Shown: in pieces, positions 18,689-25,866 of the stretch | Layout of the letters: every line of letters starts with the position of its first letter | Numbering within the stretch: position 1 is the stretch's first letter | DNA from: Sunxiuqinia sp963974515 | GTDB lineage: Bacteria; Bacteroidota; Bacteroidia; Bacteroidales; Prolixibacteraceae | Reading direction: 5' to 3' | DNA length: 64,000 bases | NCBI RefSeq assembly: GCF_963974515.1 | Contig: NZ_CAXBDD010000007.1 | Location: 26,303 to 90,302 of the forward strand | The notes under the pieces: generated by a model | Database searches by the model: none | Told to the model about the DNA's origin: nothing | What the model saw: the letters and a program-made list of their open reading frames with translations, nothing else | Made by a program: the position numbers and the translations under genes

Positions 18689-18762
18689 AACCGGAGTCAG
18701 GCACTTCTTTCTCCTTCAATTTCAAAGAAAAGTTCTCAGTAACTGCCGCTCCGGTTCTTTTT
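18689..18762 (+). repeat. 3' module of SusCD operon 1: stem-loop and 42-base repeat, copy A
   Basis: AACCGGAG at 18689-18696 pairs with CTCCGGTT at 18749-18756, with further pairing inside (GGCA with TGCC, CTTCTTT with AAAGAA), giving a long stem-loop. Its 3' half, 18720-18761, is repeated after operon 2 at 23781-23822 with one difference in 42 bases. The element precedes the operon terminator. Confidence 0.65.
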
Positions 18763-18777
18763 ACACAACAAAAAAAA

Positions 18778-18808
18778 GGGAAGCTCAAATTTGAGCCTCC
18801 CTTTTTTT
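18778..18808 (+). terminator. Rho-independent terminator of SusCD operon 1
   Basis: A 12-base arm at 18778-18789 pairs with 18790-18801 with one wobble-type mismatch, flanked by an A-run before and seven T residues after (18802-18808). It is the end of the four-gene operon, and its sequence is homologous to the terminator of operon 2. Confidence 0.88.
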
Positions 18809-18960
18809 GTGCACTATTTCTCAGCTTATATCACTGAGACGTTCAGAATAACAATCATCGACCCGTTCCTCAACCGCCCTGCAAGCAATAGAAACAACTG
18901 ATTTAAGTGAACTATTTCTTAATTGATCAAATTATCGTTTTTTTAATTCAACCAAATTCT

Positions 18961-19091
18961 TATTTTTGCTTCGGTTAATACTTTTTAACACTTGGGTTAA
19001 GTGTTCAAATTGAAATTGAAGGGTCAATTGAAAACATCAGCTTAAGGCGCTTTTTGGTTGGGGGACCATAAAGGGCTACATCAACAAGGGG
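18961..19091 (+). promoter_or_regulatory. Conserved SusC-type promoter and leader, copy 3 (susC operon 2)
   Basis: -7 element TATTTTTG at 18961-18968, CTTTTTAACACTT at 18981-18993, AAATTGAAATTGAAGG at 19007-19022, GTTGGGGGACCATAA near 19058 and CAAGGGG ending at 19091. In this copy AACACTT at 18987-18993 also pairs with AAGTGTT at 18999-19005. A seven-codon reading frame starting ATGTATACACGC lies between the leader and susC, and its TAA overlaps an ATG at 19150 that is in frame with susC. Confidence 0.7.
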
Positions 19092-19176
19092 AAGAAATAT
19101 TCACTGTCCTTATTATTATTATTATTATGTATACACGCAAAAAAGATTAATGCTGTTAAATTTTAAAATTAGTTCT

Positions 19177-22100
19177 ATGAAACAAATCGCATTGTTACTT
19201 GCAATTTTTGCAATTGGTTTGCAGTCGGTTTTCGCGCAAACCAGGGAAATTACAGGTACAGTAACATCCGCGGAAGATGGTCAATCCATCCCTGGAGTTT
19301 CTGTATCAGTTAAAGGGACCACGCTGGGAACCATTACGGACCTGGATGGCAGATACGTGATCAATGTCCCTCAGGACGCATCGACTTTGGTATTTTCTTT
19401 CGTTGGGATGCAGAGCCAGGAGGTTGCTCTTACCGGAAACACGGCCAATGTAGTGATGGAAGCTGATGTGGTTGGAATCAACGAGGTTGTCGTAACCGCA
19501 ATGGGAATCAGCCGACAAGAAAAATCTTTAGGATATGCTGTCACTAAAGTCAAAGGAGAAGATCTGGTTAGAGCAAAAGATGCTAACATTATTAATAGTC
19601 TTACAGGGAAAGTTTCCGGAGTAAGAATTAGTCAGCAATCAGGGAGTGTTGGATCATCCAGTCAAATATTAATTAGGGGAAATACCTCGTTAGGGGGAGA
19701 CAATCAACCTCTTTTCGTAGTTGATGGAATGCCTATAAACAATGACTACGTAGACAATGGTATTACCGCAGCCGTAGACTATGGAAATGCTGCGGCTGAT
19801 ATTAACTCCTTGGACGTTGAGTCAATTAACGTCCTGAAAGGTGCGGCAGCTACTGCCCTATATGGGGCCAGGGCAAAGAATGGTGCAATTATTATCCAGA
19901 CGAAAAAAGGATCAGAAGGCAAAATCAGTGTCAGTTACAATTCTAGTATGCGTATCGACAAAGTCGCCAAGCTTCCAGAATATCAAAACGAATATGCACA
20001 AGGATTAGACGGGGAATACCTTTTAAAGGAATTTAATGGATGGGGACCCAAAATAAGTGATGTAAGTGACCAAAAATTTGAAGATTTTTTGGGCGATGAA
20101 GTTACACTAAAAGCATACCCAAATAACGTAGAGGACTTTTTCGACACTGGACTTACGCAAATTCATAACTTTGAATTAAGTGGAGGAGATGCCAACAGTG
20201 ATTTCCGCATTAGTTACACCAACACAAACCAAACCGGGATTATTCCTCAAAGTGAATACAAAAAGAATGATTTTTCTTTCAATGTTGGGCGAGAACTTGA
20301 TGACTGGATCGAAGTTAGGACTTCTGGAAACTACAGCAGAAGCACTAGAGACGGATTAACTGCTCAAGGATCAAACGATCCAAATGTCATCGTTGGAGAT
20401 ATATTGGGGATGCCAAGAACAACTGACATTAAGAAGTTGAGAAACAACACCTACAATGAGTTCGGGAACCAAAACTCATGGGATGGGGACGGAAGGACAA
20501 ATAACCCCTATTTTATTCTTGATAATAATAAAATCACAAGTGATAATGAAAGATTCTATGGGACGGGAGTGCTAACCGTGACACCAACCCCATGGCTTAC
20601 GATCAAAAATCAGACAGGCCTAGACTTTAATGTCGAAGAAAGGAAAACAGTCTGGGCAATGGGTACCATTGGAGAAGAAAAAGGGGCCTGGAATACGCAT
20701 GTACGCCGCAACCGTGTAATTAATAGTGACTTAATTGCAACAATCAACACAACTATTACAAGCGATCTGAAACTTTCGGTATTAGCGGGTTATAACATCT
20801 ATCAGAAGGAATTCGACCGCAAAAGTAATTTGGCTCAAGAGTTGACTGCGCCTGATTTGTACACTTGGTCAAACGCTAAGATAAATTCACCTACAAATTT
20901 CTACTCCATGAAGAGAATTCATGGCGTTTTTGGAGAAATTAGCACAGAATACAAAGACATGTTATTCCTATCTATTACTGGTAGAAACGACTGGTCTAGT
21001 ACTCTTCCAAAAGAGCACAACAGCTATTTTTTTCCCTCTGTCAGCTTAGGATACATTTTCACCAGTAGCTTTGACGCTCCGGCGTGGTGGAACTTTGGAA
21101 AAGTAAGATTGAACTGGGCAAACGTAGGTAGTGATGAAGAACCATATCAGCTTGACTTCGAATACCTATCGCAAAGCACCTATTATTCTCAATACAGCTT
21201 AAGCGGTACTTTCCCTCATATGGGTGTAAGTGCGTTCTCGATACCAAGAACACTTCCAAACTCTCTGCTAAAACCTCAAAATCAAGTTAGTTACGAGATT
21301 GGCCTGGACCTTCGATTCCTAAACAACAGAATTAGCTTGGATGCAACAGCATATAAAATTGATACGAAGGATCAAATTATCGGAATTGATGTGCCTCTTT
21401 CTACAGGTTATTTTGCGAAAAAGATCAACGCAGGACTTGTCCGGAACAAAGGCATCGAAATTACTCTAAATGTGGTCCCCGTTAAAACGAGACGAATTGA
21501 ATGGAATTCAAGTTTCAATTTTAGTTCGAATGTTAATACCGTTGAAGAACTCTTTGGAGACTTGAAGAGCTATGACCTAACGAGTGGTTGGTCAGGCCTA
21601 CAAATAAAAGCAGAACCGGGAGAACCTATGAGCTTATTTGGGACTGCATGGAAACGCAATGATGCTGGTGAAATAATTATTAACTCCAGCACCGGTCTCA
21701 GAGAAATCACACCAGGTCAAAATCTTGGTAAAATTGATCCTGACTTTATGCTCGGATTTAATAATCTTGTTAGGATTAAAGATTTTATACTTTCTGCTAC
21801 TATTGATTGGCGTCAGGGAGGAGTCATCTATTCAGGAACTGCTGCAACACTCCGCTCGTCAGGCATTGCTAAAGAAACCTTGGAAAATAGAGGAGAAACG
21901 TTTATTGACAAAGGTGTCAATGAAATTGTTTCAGGAGAAACCACTACTTATACCGAAAATACAACTCCTGTCAAGAATATGCAGGAGTATTGGCAACATA
22001 CAAGTGCTGTGAGTAATACAGAAGGTAACGTTTATGATGCCAGCTATATGAAACTGAGAGAAATAAGTCTTACTTATACTTTGCCCGACAAATATCTGCC

Positions 22101-22287
22101 GAGTGATTATATTAAAGGGCTGACTATTGGCATTGAAGGAAGAAACCTTTGGAACATTGTTGATAACGTCCCCCACGTTGACCCAGAATTGAATTTCTTC
22201 GGACCAGGCGAAATCAGTGGAGGTGTTGAATTCAATAGCGTGCCAATGTCAAGAAGCTTCGGAGTAAATATTAAATTGAACTTCTAA
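19177..22287 (+). CDS. SusC/RagA-family TonB-linked outer-membrane transporter, operon 2
   Basis: 1036 aa from the ATG at 19177, chosen because the signal peptide (MKQIALLLAIFAIGLQSVFA) aligns exactly with that of the first SusC; an in-frame ATG at 19150 would add nine residues. Carboxypeptidase-regulatory-like domain, VGINEVVVTAMGI, plug motifs (NSLTGKVSGVRIS, ILIRGNTSLGG, PLFVVDGMPI, VLKGAAATALYGARAKNG) and a barrel ending in SFGVNIKLNF follow in order. The plug and barrel differ strongly from the first SusC, so the ligand is probably different. susD follows 11 bases later. No STN domain is present. Confidence 0.95.
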   Translation: MKQIALLLAIFAIGLQSVFAQTREITGTVTSAEDGQSIPGVSVSVKGTTLGTITDLDGRYVINVPQDASTLVFSFVGMQSQEVALTGNTANVVMEADVVGINEVVVTAMGISRQEKSLGYAVTKVKGEDLVRAKDANIINSLTGKVSGVRISQQSGSVGSSSQILIRGNTSLGGDNQPLFVVDGMPINNDYVDNGITAAVDYGNAAADINSLDVESINVLKGAAATALYGARAKNGAIIIQTKKGSEGKISVSYNSSMRIDKVAKLPEYQNEYAQGLDGEYLLKEFNGWGPKISDVSDQKFEDFLGDEVTLKAYPNNVEDFFDTGLTQIHNFELSGGDANSDFRISYTNTNQTGIIPQSEYKKNDFSFNVGRELDDWIEVRTSGNYSRSTRDGLTAQGSNDPNVIVGDILGMPRTTDIKKLRNNTYNEFGNQNSWDGDGRTNNPYFILDNNKITSDNERFYGTGVLTVTPTPWLTIKNQTGLDFNVEERKTVWAMGTIGEEKGAWNTHVRRNRVINSDLIATINTTITSDLKLSVLAGYNIYQKEFDRKSNLAQELTAPDLYTWSNAKINSPTNFYSMKRIHGVFGEISTEYKDMLFLSITGRNDWSSTLPKEHNSYFFPSVSLGYIFTSSFDAPAWWNFGKVRLNWANVGSDEEPYQLDFEYLSQSTYYSQYSLSGTFPHMGVSAFSIPRTLPNSLLKPQNQVSYEIGLDLRFLNNRISLDATAYKIDTKDQIIGIDVPLSTGYFAKKINAGLVRNKGIEITLNVVPVKTRRIEWNSSFNFSSNVNTVEELFGDLKSYDLTSGWSGLQIKAEPGEPMSLFGTAWKRNDAGEIIINSSTGLREITPGQNLGKIDPDFMLGFNNLVRIKDFILSATIDWRQGGVIYSGTAATLRSSGIAKETLENRGETFIDKGVNEIVSGETTTYTENTTPVKNMQEYWQHTSAVSNTEGNVYDASYMKLREISLTYTLPDKYLPSDYIKGLTIGIEGRNLWNIVDNVPHVDPELNFFGPGEISGGVEFNSVPMSRSFGVNIKLNF

Positions 22288-22298
22288 TTTCTAAGAAA

Positions 22299-23750
22299 AT
22301 GAAAAAGCAAAAAATATTAATAATTTTTCTCTTGGCAATTTTCGTTTTGCCAAGTTGCGAGGACTGGTTGGATGTAAACCAGAATCCAAACGCAGTTTCG
22401 ACAGTAGAGCCTGAATATTTATTTGGTTATGCAATTACAAGTTGGAGTGCAAACAGAACTGGAGGTGACAATTATTGGCCTATCGGGTTTATGAGTCAGC
22501 TGATAGCAACTGGAGGAAACTATGGATGGGGCTACGGCGAAGATCGTTATGATATTAGCCCTTACTCTACAGGTAATACCTGGAAAGTTTACTATGCAAC
22601 TGCCGGAGCAAACTTCAAGAAGGCAATTGATATTGCGGAAGAACAGAATAAACCTAATGTTGCCGCTCAATGTAAAATTGCATTTGCCTGCATGTTTTAC
22701 GAGTGTACCATGATATGGGGAGATGTGCCCTACAGCGAAGCATGGACAGATGAAAGTTATCCAGCTTTTGATTCACAAAAGGATGTACTTGAAGGCCTGG
22801 CTGCACTGTTAGATGAGGGAATTCAACAAATTGACAAAAATTCTCCTCAAAAAGTTATCACAGAGGACTTATACTATAATGGAGACTTGGATCAATGGAT
22901 TAAGTTAGCAAATAGCATGAAACTAAAAATTGCGATGACCATGCTCGACTCAGATCCTTCAAAAGCAGATTTGGCAAATGATTTAGCATCTGCAGATTTG
23001 ATCCTGACCGCAGCAGACAATCTAAAATTCCCTTTTGCAGATGCAGGAGGTAATGAAAACCCGATGTATAAGATATTTAAAAAATATTCAGGCGGGCAAA
23101 ACGTATGGATGATGGCTAATAGCGTTATGCTTGATAGCATCATGAAACCGTTGGATGATCCAAGAATTGAAAAATACTTTGCCCCAGGTGATGAAGCAGA
23201 AGGTGAATACCATGGAGTCTACACCGCGACAGATGCTGATGCCACTACGGCATTAATGAGAGTGGGTACTGGAACTTCTATAGCGGCAGACTCACCCGAT
23301 TTAATTATTAGTAGTTCAGAAATGAACTATTTCTTAGCGGAAATTTACTTGAGAGGTATCGGAACATCCCCTGATCTATTAAAAGCTGATCAGTTTTTCA
23401 AAACAGGACTTCGCCACTCACTGGAGTATTATAATGTCGCATCATCTGACATTGAAACTTTCCTCAGCAAGCCCGAATTGGATTTAACAACCTCCTCAGA
23501 TCCATTGACAACGCTCCAGGAACAACAATGGATAGACCTATACAATAGAGCGCTTGAGTCATGGGTACAACAGAGACGTAGCGGAGTTGAAGGAAGTGAA
23601 GTGCCAGCCCTTAAAACGCCGAACGGAGCACCAGTGCCAGAAGGTGAAATTGCAAGAAGATGGCCCTATCCTGATGATGAACTAACTGGAAATATCAATG
23701 CTCCAAATGAAGTCCCACACTTATGGGATAATCTTTGGTTTGATAAGTAG
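22299..23750 (+). CDS. SusD/RagB-type nutrient-binding outer-membrane lipoprotein, operon 2
   Basis: 483 aa SusD-like_2 lipoprotein. The lipobox LPSC is followed by Glu-Asp-Trp, then LDVNQNPNAVS, matching the first SusD at the same position. Further family blocks are CMFYECTMIWGDVPYSEAW, LYNRALESWVQQRRSG and the C-terminal RRWPYPDDE. It should form the surface lid of the second SusCD transporter. Unlike operon 1, no accessory lipoprotein genes follow; the operon ends at a terminator that is a relative of the one after operon 1. Confidence 0.93.
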   Translation: MKKQKILIIFLLAIFVLPSCEDWLDVNQNPNAVSTVEPEYLFGYAITSWSANRTGGDNYWPIGFMSQLIATGGNYGWGYGEDRYDISPYSTGNTWKVYYATAGANFKKAIDIAEEQNKPNVAAQCKIAFACMFYECTMIWGDVPYSEAWTDESYPAFDSQKDVLEGLAALLDEGIQQIDKNSPQKVITEDLYYNGDLDQWIKLANSMKLKIAMTMLDSDPSKADLANDLASADLILTAADNLKFPFADAGGNENPMYKIFKKYSGGQNVWMMANSVMLDSIMKPLDDPRIEKYFAPGDEAEGEYHGVYTATDADATTALMRVGTGTSIAADSPDLIISSSEMNYFLAEIYLRGIGTSPDLLKADQFFKTGLRHSLEYYNVASSDIETFLSKPELDLTTSSDPLTTLQEQQWIDLYNRALESWVQQRRSGVEGSEVPALKTPNGAPVPEGEIARRWPYPDDELTGNINAPNEVPHLWDNLWFDK

Positions 23751-23780
23751 AATCGAAATGCCAGAGTAGTATCTTTTCAG

Positions 23781-23822
23781 TTTCAAAGAAAAGTTCTCAG
23801 TTACTGCCGCTCCGGTTCTTTT
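23781..23822 (+). repeat. 3' module repeat, copy B (SusCD operon 2)
   Basis: 42 bases matching 18720-18761 at all but one position (starts TTTCAAAGAAAAGTTC, ends CTCCGGTTCTTTT). The partner arm AACCGGAG seen upstream of copy A is missing; instead a local CTTTTC/GAAAAG pairing is possible. It is followed by the operon terminator, as in copy A. Confidence 0.75.
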
Positions 23823-23840
23823 AGATGAACTAATAAAAAA

Positions 23841-23868
23841 GGAAGTTCAATATGAGCTTCCTTTTTTT
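23841..23868 (+). terminator. Rho-independent terminator of SusCD operon 2
   Basis: GGAAGTTCA at 23841-23849 pairs with TGAGCTTCC at 23853-23861 (one G-T pair) across a three-base loop, followed by seven T residues (23862-23868). It is related in sequence to the terminator at 18778-18808. Confidence 0.85.
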
Positions 23869-24137
23869 GTGCCTTTCCCCCTGCTTTTTAACCCTTTTCA
23901 GCTCGTTTAGATCCTCTTTCCATGGGTCCTCCGTAAGCCTATCGGTTCTAACCCAGTTCATGCCCATATTTTCTATGTATCTTCTATGTTTATATACCCA
24001 TCATATACACGGAATATTCGTCGAAGATAAGGAGAGAAAACAGGGAGCCTGTCTGCCGGAGTAACCGAATCTAAAAGCGCATTTGAAGAGCAGTAACGAA
24101 AAATAAGGTCTAATCTAAATGTCACAACGCAAATAAA

Positions 24138-24173
24138 TAAAAAACCCCGGCTGAGTTTCAGCCGGGGTTTTTT
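24138..24173. terminator. Bidirectional intrinsic terminator near asd
   Basis: CCCCGGCTGA at 24145-24154 pairs perfectly with TCAGCCGGGG at 24158-24167 across a three-base loop, with an A-run before and six T residues after, so it works on both strands. It ends asd transcription from the right and backs up the SusCD terminator from the left. Confidence 0.9.
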
Positions 24174-24191
24174 ATTGATATTGTGAACCGT

Positions 24192-25202
24192 TTATTTGAC
24201 TTCGCCGTTGGCAATTAACCATTCGGCAATTTGAACGGCATTAAGCGCGGCACCTTTTTTAATTTGGTCGCCCACACACCAAAAGGTAATTCCTTTGGGG
24301 TTTGTCAGGTCTTTACGCAAACGGCCAACATACACATCGTCTTTGCCCGCGACAAAAAGCGGCATCGGGTATTCTTTGGCTTCTGGCTTATCAACCACGG
24401 TGAGGCCTTCGAAATGATCAAACGCCTCGCGTACTTGCTGCAGGCTCAGTTCATCTTCGGTTTCAACCCAAATGGCTTCGGAATGCGAACGTGCCACCGG
24501 CACACGCACACAAGTGGCGCTCACTTCAGCATCGGTGTGCATAATTTTTTTGGTTTCCCAATTCATTTTCATCTCCTCCTTGGTATATCCGTTTTCAAGG
24601 AAAACATCGATATGAGGAATGATATTCATCGATAACTGATACTGAAATTTCTCGATGGTCGGTTCTTCGCCATTGGCAATCTGCCGGGTTTGTTCTTCCA
24701 GCTCGGCAATTCCCTGTGCTCCTGCACCACTGGCTGCCTGGTAAGTCGCCACCTGAATTTTGGTAATCTTCGACAGGTTTTCAATTGGTTTCAAGGCAAC
24801 CACCATTTGAATGGTCGAACAATTTGGATTGGCAATAATATTGCGCGGACGGTTTTTTGAATCTTCCGGATTCACTTCGGGCACCACCAAAGGCACATCG
24901 TCATCGTAGCGGAATGCACTGGAATTATCAATCATGACCGCACCATATTTTGTAATGGTTGATGCAAACTCCTTGGAAATGGAAGCGCCAGCCGATGTCA
25001 AGGCAATATCAATATCCTTGAAGTCATCGTTGTGTTTCAATTCCTTCACAGTCAGTTTTTTTCCTTTAAAATCATACACTTTACCGGCACTGCGGGCCGA
25101 TCCAAACAAAACTAACTCATCGAGTGGGAAATTACGCTCGGCCAGAACTTCCAAGAATTCCTGTCCTACAGCACCACTTGCACCAACAACTGCAACTTTC
25201 AT
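24192..25202 (-). CDS. asd: Aspartate-semialdehyde dehydrogenase
   Basis: 336 aa enzyme reducing aspartyl phosphate to aspartate semialdehyde with NADPH, the second step towards lysine/diaminopimelate, threonine and methionine. The NADP-binding loop VVGASGAVGQEF is at 5-16, the catalytic Cys128 is in NPNCSTIQM, and the substrate-binding Arg/His region is in CVRVPVARSHSEAIW. The length is normal. It is transcribed alone, with a -7-like element upstream and a bidirectional terminator downstream. The aspartokinase of the same pathway is 12 kb away at 37498. Confidence 0.96.
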   Translation of the reverse strand: MKVAVVGASGAVGQEFLEVLAERNFPLDELVLFGSARSAGKVYDFKGKKLTVKELKHNDDFKDIDIALTSAGASISKEFASTITKYGAVMIDNSSAFRYDDDVPLVVPEVNPEDSKNRPRNIIANPNCSTIQMVVALKPIENLSKITKIQVATYQAASGAGAQGIAELEEQTRQIANGEEPTIEKFQYQLSMNIIPHIDVFLENGYTKEEMKMNWETKKIMHTDAEVSATCVRVPVARSHSEAIWVETEDELSLQQVREAFDHFEGLTVVDKPEAKEYPMPLFVAGKDDVYVGRLRKDLTNPKGITFWCVGDQIKKGAALNAVQIAEWLIANGEVK

Positions 25203-25267
25203 AATTAAACAAATTTTGTTAATTTCAATTCATTATTTACGTTTTTCCGAACGTCGTATAAAGTCCG

Positions 25268-25275
25268 CAAAATTA
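25268..25275 (-). promoter_or_regulatory. Candidate -7 promoter element for asd
   Basis: The minus strand reads TAATTTTG, an exact TAnnTTTG match, ending 65 bases before the asd ATG in the gap that separates it from a divergent gene. No clear -33 TTTG is seen at normal spacing. Confidence 0.4.
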
Positions 25276-25301
25276 GTAGTTTGCTTTTAAATTTTCACAC
25301 A

Positions 25302-25835
25302 ATGTGGCGTATAAATAGTGTTTTTATTTTTATGCTTTCAATATTATTAACAAATGAAAGCTACGGCACGGTCATTTGGGAGGAAAATTTCGACACGCCC
25401 AACCTGGGTGTTTGGGGTGACGACGATGGCGAAAGCCTGCATATTAATCTGAATCAAGGAGAAAACTGGAGCATCAATTTTGATGACTGCAGTCTGACGG
25501 ACGGATATGACTACTACGTAAAAACCGTTTCCACTTCGGCTGGCAGGTTTGAGGCGCTAGACTGCGACGGCGGGGCCATTTGGGATTCGCCGTGGATCAA
25601 CATCAGCAACTACACGGAGGTTAATTGTGAGTTGGAAAACAAAGAGCCTGCCGGAAATGAGGGCGAATGGATTTGGACAGACCAACAAAGCGATGGTACA
25701 AAATGCCAGCTGGATATCTACTCGTCAGGCTCGAACTCCACGACCAAAATGGCACGATCAAACAGTATAAAAAAGCATGCAGCCTCTCCTACCGTTTGGA
25801 ATGATGCGGCCACCACGCTCAGTACAACCCCATAA
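25302..25835 (+). CDS. Short secreted protein, probably truncated, function unknown
   Basis: 177 aa from the ATG at 25302. It has a signal peptide (hydrophobic residues 6-18, cleavage near SYG), then a beta-rich start (VIWEENFDTPNLGVWGDD) seen at the N-terminus of large secreted Bacteroidetes proteins, with SAGRFEALDCDGGAIWDSPWINISNYTEV following. After about residue 125 the sequence becomes Ser/Thr/Lys-rich and loses any domain look. No type IX secretion C-terminal domain is present. It may be the 5' remnant of a longer secreted protein. The permease gene begins 31 bases after its stop. Confidence 0.5.
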   Translation: MWRINSVFIFMLSILLTNESYGTVIWEENFDTPNLGVWGDDDGESLHINLNQGENWSINFDDCSLTDGYDYYVKTVSTSAGRFEALDCDGGAIWDSPWINISNYTEVNCELENKEPAGNEGEWIWTDQQSDGTKCQLDIYSSGSNSTTKMARSNSIKKHAASPTVWNDAATTLSTTP

Positions 25836-25866
25836 ACATCAACCAATAATTAAAACCCAATTTTTA

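Larger units (their letters stand above)
18617..19176 (+). other. 560-base gap between the two SusCD operons
   Basis: It contains, in order, a structured 3' element, a strong terminator, about 150 bases with no recognisable feature, and then the promoter and leader of the second susC. An apparent 60-codon frame at 18655-18837 runs through the terminator and is not a gene. Confidence 0.7.
23751..24191 (+). other. 441-base gap after SusCD operon 2
   Basis: It contains copy B of the operon 3' repeat, the operon terminator, about 250 bases with nothing recognisable, and a second, bidirectional terminator next to asd. A 70-codon frame beginning inside the first terminator (23852) has no start context and is rejected. 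Confidence 0.7.

Noticed and set aside
18655..18837. 60-codon frame between the SusCD operons
   Set aside because: It begins with a non-ATG start and runs straight through the 3' stem-loop and the strong terminator at 18778-18808.
19150..19176. Nine-residue longer start of the second SusC
   Set aside because: The first SusC has a stop codon in the matching position, and the signal peptide aligns from the ATG at 19177; the upstream ATG is noted only as a possible leader frame.
23852..24064. 70-codon frame after SusCD operon 2
   Set aside because: It starts inside the operon terminator, has no start context, and its Phe/Leu/Ser-rich translation follows from T-rich DNA.
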